Source of the DNA: Amphimedon queenslandica
Lineage: Eukaryota; Porifera; Demospongiae; Haplosclerida; Niphatidae
DNA length: 45,708 bases
Assembly: GCF_000090795.2 (NCBI RefSeq)
Contig: NW_003546486.1
Span: 10,951 to 56,658 of the forward strand
Direction: 5' to 3'
The notes under the pieces are model-generated. The model searched no databases, had not been told where the DNA came from, and was given only the letters and a program-made list of their open reading frames with translations. This document shows positions 20,389-38,051 of the stretch, one piece after another. The translations under genes and the position numbers were made by a program. Every line of letters starts with the position of its first letter. The stretch's first letter is position 1.

Positions 20389-23300
20389 TGTGCAATATTA
20401 ATAATACAAACAATGTGGACATTGAGGTAATGAGGTGACCTTTATACCATACATGTACCCAGGGATGTTCTTGTTGATAAAGTTAGGCTACACTGCCAGG
20501 ACATATTGGAGGTTTCTGTCTCCCTAAACATAATAATGTACATCCTACTGCTTACATTGTTAGGCTAATTGTGAAAGCATTTTCAGTATTGGGCTAATTA
20601 CAGCATTTATGCTTGTAAGCACTTTCAGAAAAGGAGAGTTAGTAAACTTTTCTTGCATCTCAAGAGGAAACACTTTCATTCAATAATATCAATTACTGAT
20701 ACACTTATAAGATACACAGACAGACAGACAATAATTAGAGCATTATAAGAAAAGGCCCATTAGAGTGCTACCATTTTACACACATGTACACATGTACATG
20801 TACATGTACATGTAGTAGAGAGCTGGAGTAATGACATCACTCACACGTAGCAATTAAAGGAGCTTCATTATGCTATGAGTATACAACATGCACACCAGTC
20901 AATTAACTAAGCATGAGTATGAATCTTTTGGTTTTACTCAGAACTGCTAAATGTATACACTACAGTGGTAAAACATGACATAGGCAGTAGGGTTTGGCAG
21001 ATTATGCTCTAAAATTGCTCTATTATGCTATGCTTCAATTCTCAGGAAACAGCTCTATTATGCTCTATCAATCAGCCATTATGCTCCCAATTATGCCCAT
21101 GAATTTCATTATAATAAGTCCTTGAGTATTGTGAGCAATGGTAGCTGTTTCAAAACAGTTAATTTATTGAGTGCAAGGGCCTTTTTATTGCATTTCTCAA
21201 TACATTTTTTAAAAATTTTCTATTATAGCTCTATTATGCTCACATTATGCTCATGCTTTTGAGCTCTATTATGCTCAAAATTGTGCTGGCATAATCCGCC
21301 AAGGCCTAATAGGCAGCATTCTATTTTTTATTTCTCCATTGTAGGCTTTGAAGTGCTGCACTATAGAGCACTTCTGGTCAAAATGTACATGATGTGTATA
21401 CTATGAAATCAGCTTAAGATATAGCTTGGTTCAATTGTATACACTAGTGTATGTGGGTATAGAAAATGAAACTTAAAGTTATAGTTTACATTTCAATCCA
21501 ATATCACTTGTTATGACGGAAAGTGTCTATAAACATAGCAAATGCAAAATTTGGAGATTTTCTAACTCTTTCATGCCAACCATGGTGCCTTAACAAAGCT
21601 ACTGTATAATAGGAAGTACAGTACATGTATGTCACTCACCACAGAGTGTAGCAGTGGATACAGAGAAATAGAGCATCTTCAGGTACACAAATGTCGGATG
21701 AGTGGCTTTGTTAGCATTAAGATTGTCCCATGCTGAAGGCTGTATAATAACAAACAAGAAGAAGCAATGATACATTTATATACACAACATAAATACATGC
21801 ACATATTGAGAGGAGCTAATGTATTAACTAATGAAGAAAGGATGTATCAATGAATATCAAGTGTGTGTTCATTAGAATGAGCAGAGTGACTTGTGGGCTG
21901 TTAATATAAAACACTTTAGTGAACAAATATTTTAAATGCTGGGCACACATTTAATCCAGAACATGTACTATGCACAAGAGCCGGATTTTATTGTATACAG
22001 TGTGGTACATTCCATTCTAACATTCCATTCTAACATTATCATGCTTCATAACACTGAATTATCAAGTAATGGATCTTGTACAGCATTGCTGTCTGATGAA
22101 ATAACTCAATACTACATTAAACTTTGTGGGACTGTACCGCACTGTGTAATAAGATTATAAAATGAGCTGTGCTTGCTTTTTGTAAAAGTCAATCAACTAA
22201 TAACTTAACAGCTCATACAGGGTTTCCCTTTATGAACTGAAAATTAAGCACTAGAATACAGTACATATACTGTATATGTACATATGTCTTTGGGGCAACT
22301 TTAAAAATTCATAAAAAATCCAATTTTGATCGGAATGAACTCAAAACTTCTATACAACATTAGCACATGTGTGTATCAGTAAAAATTACAAAAATGGAAA
22401 ATTCTCTCCTAGCCATTTTTGAGAAAATTTTTGAGCAACTTTTGAAAATTTATAAAAAAATATGAATTTGATTGGAATCAGCTCAAAGTTAGTACACAGC
22501 AAAAAACATGTATAGGCATCAGAAAAATTATAAAATTGTAAAATTCTCTCTTAGCTATTTTTCATAAATTTGGCCTATAAAAACCTTTAGTTGTTGGCCC
22601 AATTTTTGAACAACTGTAAAATAACAAAAAATTCAAACTTGATTGGAATAAGTCAAAAAATTGATACATAACATAAGGACATGCATATGTATCAGAAAAA
22701 ATTATAAAAAAAAGAAATTCTCTCCTAGTTATTTTTGACATCCAATTTTTGAGCAAATTGAGAATCTACCCTGCATTAGCACTATACCAAAATCCTGTGG
22801 GAAGCTCAGAATTCAAAATTCATAAATTTAGGAACAACCTTACACACTTACTGAAATTCTAAATTCAAATGTATACAAGCCAGCAAATAAGAGAACAGTT
22901 GAGAGGTAGCACTGAGCCAGAAAGACACCAGTAGCAGTGTGATGAATAACTTGTTTAACAAGCTTGACTATATGAAAGGAAAGCAAAACAGGATAGTCTT
23001 ATGTAACTTGATATACTTACAAGAAACGACCACAACAACTAACAGGTGTATCAATTCAATGAGGCACAGTACACCATCACCCTATAATGATTCAAATAAA
23101 GACATGATTATTAAAGACATGCACTTCTTGTAAGACATGTACATGTACATGTACATGCATAATGAAATAAAGACAAAATAAGATACTCATAGTCACATGT
23201 ATATTGTATAGTCTGATTTATTGGTGAAGAATTAAATTTGGCAAGTTAGCAAATTCTAGAAAAACACCAAATTAAAGCTTGCCAATTTTTTTTACAAATG

Positions 23301-24938
23301 ATGGTATAAGATAGTGAAATTTAGCCTAAAACCAACATAATAATAATATCCTAAATATTCCACGGCCAATAAATTCCATTGTACTGATATAATCATTATT
23401 TTTATTCACAGTCTCGATTTGAAAGATGAAATAGAAAGAGAACATCTCGTAAAGCAAACATGTAACATTATAAAAATCAACAAAAAATAATTCCAATTAA
23501 GGATGATGGGACCCATGATCTATTACAATACGAAAGTTATGCTGTATACTTAGTAAAACAAAAATGCTTCATTTATGACAAACATTCATTAGTTTACAAT
23601 TATAGGTTGTTATGCATACCGTATACAATGAGTAAATACATTTACTCATGTAAATATTCACTAGTCAAAAGGACTAGAAATTACTGTCTATCTGGAAATG
23701 TGATTTTAAATTTACTGAATTAGAATTTCACAAAAATTAGATCACCCACATAATTACATGCCACATTCAATAATACATGACACAATCTTATTTAGTAAAA
23801 ATTAAATCACAGCACAATTTAAAAACACAAAAATTTTCTACCACATAAATTTCCTGATTCATGGTATATGCATTTAGCTATACAGGTGTAGTCACCTTTT
23901 TTAACACTCATCATAGGCTATCTATTACACACAAAGATAATGCTAAATGCAACAAAAACGTACAATGCTCTACTATTCGATTATACAATAGTTTAGATAG
24001 ACATGGTCATGCCATCATGCCACCTTACACTGTCAACAACGATGGCGTCAGCTTCAGTAGTGTTAGTGCCATCCAGACCACTCACTGCATGGAATATCTC
24101 CAGCACACCAACACCGACCACCTATAACAGTACAATGAGCAATCAAGCCCCTAATTATTCATGCAAGCAAAGAATTAATAGTTAAATCACAGTAACCAAT
24201 GTCTCTCAAGACTTTTCTTATACTTATAATTGTGCATTAGTACATTATTGAAAGATCATTTGTCCCTTCATTCTCATGTTAATCACTGAACGGCTTGCAT
24301 CATCTACAGTAATCTCCCTTGTTGAATACTATAGTTACCCCCGGTATTCTGTTACTACTACTACTGTGGCTCAATTGCAAGGCAATCAAAATGCAACAAA
24401 TAAATAAATCCTATTATACTTCACATAAGATCAACCCATACCTAATAAATTAATCACTACCCACTGTAAATCTCACTCAGGCAAAGGACTTATTACAGGC
24501 TACAACATACCTGGATAAGGAACGTGATTAGTAAAAGATGATTAGTGAGCCATACAGGTAATAGAGGCCTCTTCCTATTAATTAATAATAAGGACATCCA
24601 CTTTACAAATCCTATCACGTTTCACACTTCATTTACCTTACTCTGTGAACCTGCTCATCCTCTTCTACCTGCCCTCTTAATAAATCTGCTGCTCTCTCGA
24701 GAGCAAAGAGAATCTCTCGAGGATCATTAGAAGACAACTGGTGGTGAGTGGAGGCTTCTATGGTCGAGGAGTCTAAGGCCGAGGTCGCCTCGCCTACTCT
24801 CTTGTTCGTGAAAGGATTGGCCACGGATGTACTTGCATCTTCTCGTAGAGGTCTTGGGTCTTCGGACGTGATAGGGACCGAGAGGGCAGAGTTTGTACTG
24901 TAGTTTCGATCAAGCAAAGAAGACTTTTCTGAAGCCAT
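19784..24938 (-). CDS. Four-pass membrane protein, possibly TMEM237-like
   Basis: Seven exons with consistent phases: 24938-24642, 24121-24029, 23081-23021, 22967-22852, 21739-21640, 20067-19915, 19857-19784; about 297 aa. The first about 100 residues are soluble, Ser/Thr-rich (MASEKSSLLDRNYSTNS) with a helical end (PREILFALERAADLLRGQVE). Hydrophobic segments follow: VLCLIELIHLLVVVVVSF, TGVFLAQCYLSTVLLFAGLY, FVYLKMLYFSVSTATLCG and VQMLLSFVYFASILSVSIV. The tail contains CCCC, a possible palmitoylation site. The third-to-fourth segment region (LYFSVST ... SFVYFASILSVS) resembles TMEM237, a ciliary transition-zone protein, as I recall it. The match is weak, the usual last segment is not obvious, and no X-box is seen in its promoter. 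Treat as an unassigned tetraspan protein. It ends 127 bp upstream of the p63-like ATG on the same strand. Confidence 0.7.
20990..21303. repeat. ATTATGCTC-rich inverted-repeat element
   Basis: The ends are complementary ('ttggcagattatgctc' at left, 'ggcataatccgccaa' at right) and the inside is packed with the word ATTATGCTC in direct repeats. It lies in an intron of the tetraspan gene. Confidence 0.75.
22280..22790 (-). repeat. Copies of the 180-bp satellite family (minus orientation)
   Basis: About three units with 'gatcggaatgaactcaaaac', 'gattggaatcagctcaaagt' and 'tcagaaaaattataaaa' blocks. It lies in an intron of the tetraspan gene. Confidence 0.75.
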
Positions 24939-25371
24939 TACAACTTTGCTGAAGCACAAAATGTCACACCTCAATATTAATTATTTTTATTCTGCAAGTT
25001 ATTAAATACACGCCCATTTTCCACATCCAGTTATTAAAACCTCGCCCACCTGTTTGTGTTTTTATTTCCCCCCTCTCCGCCCCCGCGTAGGAGTAATTTG
25101 TTTTGACTTGCGGTTTAGCTAGGGCCTCCCATCAATTTATACTGCGCATGCGCAGTTCTACCAACAACACGGAAAATTTAGGCGCTTGCCGGTCGTGATT
25201 GAGAAGTTCACCACAGTCAGAGCACCACTGGTCACCTCACTCTAGCAACTTTTAGTACGCTTTGGTTTGCTCTCCGTGTCTCTTTTTAGTCTAATTTACT
25301 TGTAAAATTTCCTTTGATTTAGATCTTTAAAACTTCCCGCCGCACATTTCTTATCACATCACAACGCAGTT
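24939..25371. promoter_or_regulatory. Divergent promoter with palindromic NRF1-type site
   Basis: 433 bp separate the divergent ATGs of the tetraspan gene and the exon-repeat gene. At 25143-25154 TGCGCATGCGCA matches the NRF1 consensus YGCGCAYGCGCR exactly and is part of a 14-bp perfect palindrome. This is one of the few CpG-bearing stretches in the window. GC-box-like 'ccgcccccgcg' lies at about 25077-25087. Confidence 0.6.
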
Positions 25372-28300
25372 ATGTCTGATTCAGCCGCTCAACTGAAGAG
25401 AGAGGGAACCATGGCTGTCACAGCACAGGTTAGCGGGACTCGTAGCTAGCTGAGGATCTAACGAGGGCTTGTATAAGTAATGAAATTCTGTGCATGTTAA
25501 CACTTTCAAAGTGCAGCTTGTAAAATAATCCAGCTGCTAAGTAATGTGATGATTAATAACGTAATAATAATAATGATGATAATAATTGGGTTGGGGGTGA
25601 GCTCCTTTTCTATACAAAATAGGAAGGGAAGGAGTTTCTCGAAGCTCAGGGGATGACTGTCACAGATGATGATGTTAAGACTCGTGCCCAGAAAGAAGCA
25701 CTGGAGCAGATAACATCAGAGACTAATGGAGACACCAACAACACTGAGCAAGAGACTGCTAATGGCGACGATCAGCCGACCGATGAAGCTAGTGAGAAGC
25801 CTAAACTTGCACGTGATTCTACCATGGCTGTGACTGCTAATGTAAGACTCATTAAATAAAATAGTACATTATTCATTATAGTAGATATTGTGGTGCTTGT
25901 TTGCACACTAGCTAGTTTGTTTGTTATTATGTTTATGTGAGTATGCTAATGCGTGTACTACTACTGTGTCTGGTTTAAGTATTAGACTGTGTTAATTTGC
26001 CTGTATTCCATTGCAATTCTTCATAATGAGATATATTGGATTACTCCAGTTTCCTCTTCTATGTGTTGTCTGATGTGCTGTACTTATTAAATACTTGTGA
26101 TTGTGAAACCATCAAGTATTGTTAAATTAGTTTAACAAGGTTACCATGTAGGAGGGGATCTCCTATAATCAGAGCATGTATCCTGAACTTTAAATTAATT
26201 ATATTTGATAATATAATTTATGTGAATAAACTGAAAGTAGTATTATAGTAAGATGATAATAATAAAATTAAATTATAACTGGAACCTCAATAAAAATTTG
26301 TATAGTGTTTATGTGAGATACAGTACCTAGCACTATATACCTGTAGTTTGTGTACTCATTATGTTTAATGATGCTGACATATTGTAACTTGCATTACATC
26401 ACATGTTTCTATTTGTACTATTTCTGTCCTTAGAAACATTCCCAAAATTACCCACACACTGAAAGCTGTGACAGCCCGATAAGAATCGTTTTTGAGCTGC
26501 AGCATATAATAATATTTCAAGTACATGTACCGAATACTGAAGCATCATTATTAATGATATCCTCCAAAACTTGTATGGTTTTCCTTGTTTTTATATTTCT
26601 CCCCCACAATTAAAGCTATGCTTTGCTACTCTTGCATTTGGTATAGTATACCATAGCTATTTTAGGGCCAGCTAGGGTACCTAGTTTATATTGATGTTCT
26701 GAAGGCTTAATTATGTACATTATTATATTTGCATGTCTAGTACTACATTATTTGATGTGGTAGTTTGTTTATGTTTGTCTATTAGTACGGATAATTGGCT
26801 CTGCATGGACTGATTTATTATGTTATTATAATTATTGGTATAGTTATAGTCTGATTGATTGACAATTAAGCAACGATTTGTCAGTTTGGATTTTTCTTAT
26901 GCATCGGTCGTTACAGTCATTTTAAAAAGTGAAACTGATGTTATTTTCATATGCAGTGAATGGATAAACATGGGAATCTTTATAGTGAACTCTCTCTCTC
27001 TCTCCCTCTCGAAAAACACCTAAGTGTTAAAGTGGTGTATACTAATTTAGAAGTTTGTATTGGTGTGAAGATTTATTTAGCAGTTTCTGAGAATTCTTTT
27101 CTTATGTATAAACTACATGTACATATAGTGCTCTACTTACAAGCATACTTGTATGTGCATGTACGCCCACACAAAGTATCTATAATGGCATGTCCAGGTG
27201 TACATGTACATGTACATCAATTGAAGCTGTAATTTTGATTGATCCATATGTCACTGTATGCACATGTATATACTTGACCACTGTGATGCTCTTGTGTGGT
27301 CATCCTTAAGTATATCGACCCTCCCCGAATTTTTTGTACATTTACAGATACAAATCATACATGCATGCATGTACATGTCAATAGCTCAATTGAACTCAAT
27401 CATAGTACATGTACCTTAATTCATGTACCTAATTAATGCCCTTCAACTGCTTCATGGGAGATCATAATTATACTGAATGTTAAGCTAGCTGGTATAAGAC
27501 TATCTTATACGTGCATGTACTTACTAAGTTCATGAGAGTCTATTCAGAGTGCCTGAGGTCAAGCCATATGTTCTCAATACCACATTAAAGCTTAGCCTGT
27601 TAATGTAATTTGTCATATTATGTGTGCCTTTATTGGGATTATGGAAATTACCTTAGTACATATGCCGTTAACATCTGGATTCAAGGAAAGTGCTTCCATT
27701 ACAGATTATAGCTTATTAGTTTATATTTGCTAGTGATGTTGATCTAATACATATAAGTATCGTGAGTGACCCTAGCTCATTGTAATTATTATTATTACTT
27801 CTGCACTGCATTGGTAGATTAGGATACAGAATCATTTATTAAGGAAATTATATAATTTATTCTCCTCCAATTTGCCTTGCTTAAATTTTGTATTACATCA
27901 ATTGTTTGATCAAAATTTTTACCAAATTTTTCCATCACAAAATCCATTGAGCCAATTGTGTACCAAAACAATCTGACTCAAAAACCTTGACTATAATATA
28001 CGTGTACAATATAGCTTATGTATTTTGTATAGCCCTAGCTACATGTATATTACTTCTTATAACAGGAGGGGGCCCAGCTTCTTGGCGGAGAGGAACTGGA
28101 GAAGACACGTGGTCAGACTGCTGCAGCTGCTGCTGCTACTAAAGAAGATGAAGGTGAAGAGAGTGATGCTGCTAAGCTTAAGAGAACAACTACCATGGCT
28201 CAAACTACTGAGGTCTGACATTGGGCATGCATGTACATGTACATCTGTGTGTGGTCATTGTATAGTTTTAGTTTATTTGTCCTGTAATATTCCACCACTA

Positions 28301-29003
28301 TATGTTTGTGTATTAGGATAACATAATGGCATCAGCCACCTTTAAACTGTATATTGTACTGTTATGTACACTAGTACAAATATGATTCTGAATGGTCAAC
28401 TTCACATTTTTATACTCCTCCCAATCTGAAGGCTAGCTATTATAATACATTGCTATTATTGATTTTGTGTAATGTTCCTATACTCATGCTGTACATTGAT
28501 TTATTTGCTGTGTATTTTTAATAAATATTTTCTCCATTGTTATATCACAGGACAGTCAGCATATACTAGGTAACGAGGAGTATGGGAAGACACGCTCACA
28601 GACTCGTAAATTCTCTGAAAGTGAAGAGAAGAAGCCTGCTGTGAAGCGCACTAGCACTATGGCACAGACAGCAAAAGTAAGGAGGAGAGAGAGAGGGAGA
28701 GGGTGAGGGGGAGGGAGAGAGAGGGGGAAGGAGGAACAAACAGAAGGTAGGAGGGGAAAAGATTGAAATGAAGTGGTAGCCTGGAAGAGAGAGAGAGAGA
28801 GAGAGAGAGGGTAGGAGACTGTTAGCTGTAAGATTGATAAAGATTAAAATTATTGATAAGTAAAATCACTGTTAAAATATCATCTCCCCTAGGAAGGTGA
28901 GGAGTTTCTGGCAAGGGAGAACAAGCGTGCTAAAGGTGAAGAAGATGGTGCCCAGGAGGAAGGCGGAGATGAGGAACAGAAGGAAGTTGCTGCCGAAGAC
29001 TAG
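25372..29003 (+). CDS. Unrecognised protein built from exon-encoded repeats (KRxxTMAxT / EGxxxLxxEExxKTRxQT)
   Basis: Five exons, all phase 0: 25372-25428, 25623-25841, 28066-28212, 28551-28676, 28893-29003 (TAG); about 219 aa. The exons end with the same motif: REGTMAVTAQ, RDSTMAVTAN, RTTTMAQTTE, RTSTMAQTAK. The following exons begin with a matching one: EGKEFLEAQG, EGAQLLGGEELEKTRGQT, DSQHILGNEEYGKTRSQT, EGEEFLARENKRAK. The module boundary therefore coincides with the intron, as expected from exon duplication. Composition is charged (E, K, T, Q) with no membrane segment, signal peptide or cysteine, suggesting a soluble, partly disordered intracellular protein. R-x-[ST]-T sites look like basophilic kinase targets. 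It is not a beta-thymosin (no LKKTET). Exon 3 uses a weak donor (GAG then GTCTGA). No function is assigned. Confidence 0.75.
25842..28065. other. Large intron of the exon-repeat gene
   Basis: 2.2 kb without a supportable exon. It contains a CT run near 26992-27010, scattered ACATGT runs near 27115, 27200 and 27370, and otherwise unique AT-rich sequence. Confidence 0.6.
28677..28815. repeat. GA-rich purine tract
   Basis: Purine-rich (GAGAGAGGGAG)n sequence immediately after the donor of exon 4 of the exon-repeat gene, inside a 216-bp intron. Confidence 0.85.
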
Positions 29004-29213
29004 CTGTTCCTATCAAAAGCATTTTGGCACAAGCACAACTCAAGTCATTTTATTTTCCTTTGTCTTAGGTCCTTTTTACATGTAAATAATATAAGTCACT
29101 TTCATAAATGAGACACACACAAGCTGGACTTTTAGTTTATTATTTAACATTTTTTTCTATGTAACTTCTTTTAAGAAAGTCAAAATAATGAACTAATTAT
29201 TATTCATAGATTA

Positions 29214-29227
29214 GTTGCCATAGTAAC
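29214..29227 (+). promoter_or_regulatory. RFX X-box upstream of the G-beta gene
   Basis: GTTGCCATAGTAAC matches the X-box consensus fully. It lies 211 bp after the stop of the exon-repeat gene and about 200 bp before the donor (CCAG then GTACGT, about 29430) of a probable non-coding first exon of the G-beta gene. It could act on G-beta or be fortuitous. Confidence 0.5.
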
Positions 29228-29554
29228 CTTAAGATATTCTTGAGGTAGCTCCGCCTTTTCCTGTTGCCTTATTTGGTGATTTCTATTATTAGCTTTTCAC
29301 CCGCCGTAGCCGTCTCCCTCCCAGGGCTCCTCCATCATCCTCTGTTCTCTCTCCTCCACTCATCAATTACCAGAGTCTCTTGCTATCCCTGACTCCATTA
29401 CTTGTGTTAGACGCTAGCTTTAACTTCCAGGTACGTATTTTATGTCATGTACTCCCCGTTTTGTCGTGTCATCTCTTCACCCGACGGCTTTGACCTTTTG
29501 TAAACTGTCTAACCCATTATCTCCCTCTCTCTCCTTTTTTAGAGGGCGAGCAAA

Positions 29555-35895
<6,341 letters not shown>

Positions 35896-36120
35896 TCCAC
35901 CTACTACTAACCACATCCCACTATTGGTTCACACGCAGTGGGAGTGTCATTTTACATTTGTTATACCAAATAATAGTTAATGGATCTCAGTGACTCTAAA
36001 TATAATGTGCATCGTATTAACTTCCATGTAATGTTTCTTGTCTTTCGTTGTATGTTTACGTATTCTCTAATATTGAGCTATTCTTGCTTTGTTTGTAATT
36101 GGCTATAAGTAAAAGACAAT

Positions 36121-36130
36121 ATTATTATTA

Positions 36131-36165
<35 letters not shown>

Positions 36166-36187
36166 TAAAAATTATTATTATTATTAT
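36121..36187. repeat. ATT microsatellite between converging genes
   Basis: (ATT)n in the 373-bp spacer between the G-beta stop and the ankyrin-protein stop. Confidence 0.9.
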
Positions 36188-36268
36188 TTCTCCTTGTCTG
36201 TTTTACTTAAAAGTGATTTAGTAACATGATTGTTATAATTAATAGCTGTTATTGATGAACTCTGCTGC

Positions 36269-37423
36269 CTACTTCTGTTGCAGTAGTTGCTCCAGATGTC
36301 CTTTTGCTATTGGCTTTGTAACATCAATTGGAGACTGATTATCTTTATTTTTCGCGTGAATATCAAATCCTTTGTTCATTAGTAATTGAGCAGTTGAAAG
36401 ATGACCTTTCTTACATGCTAAATGCAGTGGGGTGTTCCCCTCTAAATTATGCAGTAGCAGACAATGGTCTTCTTCATGAAGAAGGAGCTCAACAATCTTT
36501 GAATGATTCCCACTACTTGCCTCATGTAATGGCGTATTACCCAATGAATTTATAACGTGTATATCATCAAAATCCCCAGCCTGCATGATGTACTTGATGA
36601 CTGGCAAATGTCCATGTCGAGCTGCTTCATGTAATGGAGTATCACCAATGCTGTTCCTGCAACGACTCAAGTTGACCTCTATATGCGAGAGTATGGATAC
36701 AAATATGTGATAGTGTCCCAAACGTGCAGCAATGTGAAGAGGTGTATCACCATCCTTGTTGCAGTGCAGGGATCTTATTTCCCCTGTTGCAAAAAGGCTC
36801 AGGACTACCTCAAGGTGACCTCTAGAGACTGCATGATGAAGTGGAGTGTTTAGAAAATCATCAAAAGAGTTTGGGTTGCAGTTCCAAACGGATAGAAAGT
36901 AATCAACTATTGAAGCGTTGCCAACTGTACAAGCCAATTGAAAAGGTGTCACTATAAACTGTAGACAGTGAGGATCACACTTCTCCTCTTCCAAGAGGTA
37001 CTGTATGACGGACTGATGCTTACCACCTACTGCAAAATGCAGCGGAGTGTAGAATCCCATGTCGTCTGTAACGTTTGGACGAGATTTGAACTTTCTAATA
37101 AGCTTTTTGCATAGACCTAGCCATCCGTTACCAGCAGCTAAGTGGAGGAAGCTAAAATGCCGCGGATTAAGGCAGTGTCTGTCCCAGTCTGGCTGGTAAA
37201 GTATCTTGACAGAGGACGGATCTTGCACCTGTGGCAGAGTCTTCTCAGCTAGAGCTAAATCCTGCCTCTTAAAGGCCTTTTCGCACTCTTTCACTAAAGC
37301 AGACTCTGAATCCGTGTGACTTTGACTAAAGAACTTTTTAGTTCCTTGTCGTACTAACATTTTTTTGCTGTTAAAAGTTTGTTTTCTGTTCTCAGCCACG
37401 CCCTTTGTTGAGCATACGCCCAT
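36269..37423 (-). CDS. Single-exon ankyrin-repeat protein with acylation-type N terminus
   Basis: 384 codons without an intron, ATG at 37423. Nine ankyrin repeats are visible, the last partial. Their signature positions are FLHLAAGNG (about 92), TPLHFAVGG (126), TPFQLACTVGN (159), TPLHHAVSRGH (193), TPLHIAARLGH (227), TPLHEAARHGH (262), TPLHEASSGNH (297), TPLHLACKKGH (331) and QSPIDVT (363). The N terminus MGVCSTK has Gly2 and a threonine at position 6 for N-myristoylation and Cys4 for palmitoylation, so membrane anchoring is likely; a basic patch (NSKKMLVRQGTKK) follows. The repeats after residue 190 are close to consensus, so the fold is probably intact. Ankyrin repeats mediate protein binding; no enzymatic domain is present and no named orthologue is recognised. 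Lack of introns among intron-rich neighbours suggests retroposition or intron loss. Confidence 0.85.
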   Translation of the reverse strand: MGVCSTKGVAENRKQTFNSKKMLVRQGTKKFFSQSHTDSESALVKECEKAFKRQDLALAEKTLPQVQDPSSVKILYQPDWDRHCLNPRHFSFLHLAAGNGWLGLCKKLIRKFKSRPNVTDDMGFYTPLHFAVGGKHQSVIQYLLEEEKCDPHCLQFIVTPFQLACTVGNASIVDYFLSVWNCNPNSFDDFLNTPLHHAVSRGHLEVVLSLFATGEIRSLHCNKDGDTPLHIAARLGHYHIFVSILSHIEVNLSRCRNSIGDTPLHEAARHGHLPVIKYIMQAGDFDDIHVINSLGNTPLHEASSGNHSKIVELLLHEEDHCLLLHNLEGNTPLHLACKKGHLSTAQLLMNKGFDIHAKNKDNQSPIDVTKPIAKGHLEQLLQQK

Positions 37424-37546
37424 TATTATGGGTGGAGTATTAACTAATAAAAATACTCAATGAATAATAATTGAATATTAAAATAAAAAGAATTCTACTA
37501 CTAATAATAATGATAATGGTTAGATTTTAGTTCTGAATGGTAATAG

Positions 37547-37591
<45 letters not shown>

Positions 37592-37884
37592 GGTAATAAA
37601 ATTATCAGTTACATCAAAAGGTTTTGTAATAATAATAATTTCACACGAACAAACAATATAAAGGTTACTTTTGACTCAATTTAAATAAAAGTGACATCTT
37701 TGACCAAAATATCACTGAGAGAGAACAACAGCCACAATGACTAAAAAAAACAAAAGATTAGAAAGGTAATGACACTAGTTTAAGTAATAGCAAGATTGTA
37801 CATTCATGGAAATGCGCAGTGTATTAAAAAAAAATAAAATGACATTAGCCTTCAGTATACAGTACATCAAATGCACATTTTCAT

Positions 37885-38050
37885 ACACTGTACTTAAACT
37901 TGCACCTTAAAAATTCATAAAAAATTCAATTTTGATTAGAACGAGCTCAAACTTTCTACACAACTTAAGTACATGTATATCTATCAGGAAAAATTATAAA
38001 AATGGAGAATTCTCTCCTTTTAAATTTTGGCAAAATTTGGTCCAAGACCA
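37885..38050 (-). repeat. 180-bp satellite family copy, left part (split by transposon)
   Basis: It reads 'attcaattttgattagaacg', 'agctcaaactttctacacaa' and 'tatcaggaaaaattataaaa', then is interrupted after 'ttggtccaagaccac' by the 906-bp element. The continuation 'gccaagaccctatattgtag' begins at about 38960 and runs to 39250. Confidence 0.8.
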
Positions 38051-38051
38051 C

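Noticed and set aside
24939-25371. X-box search in the tetraspan-gene promoter to support a ciliary TMEM237 assignment
   Set aside because: None found, so the TMEM237 label is kept tentative.
26960-27232. 90-codon frame in the large intron of the exon-repeat gene
   Set aside because: Contains CT and ACATGT repeats and no domain; no phase-compatible splice signals supported it.
25372-29003. Beta-thymosin repeat protein
   Set aside because: The repeats lack the LKKTET actin-binding motif; KRxxTMAxT is different.
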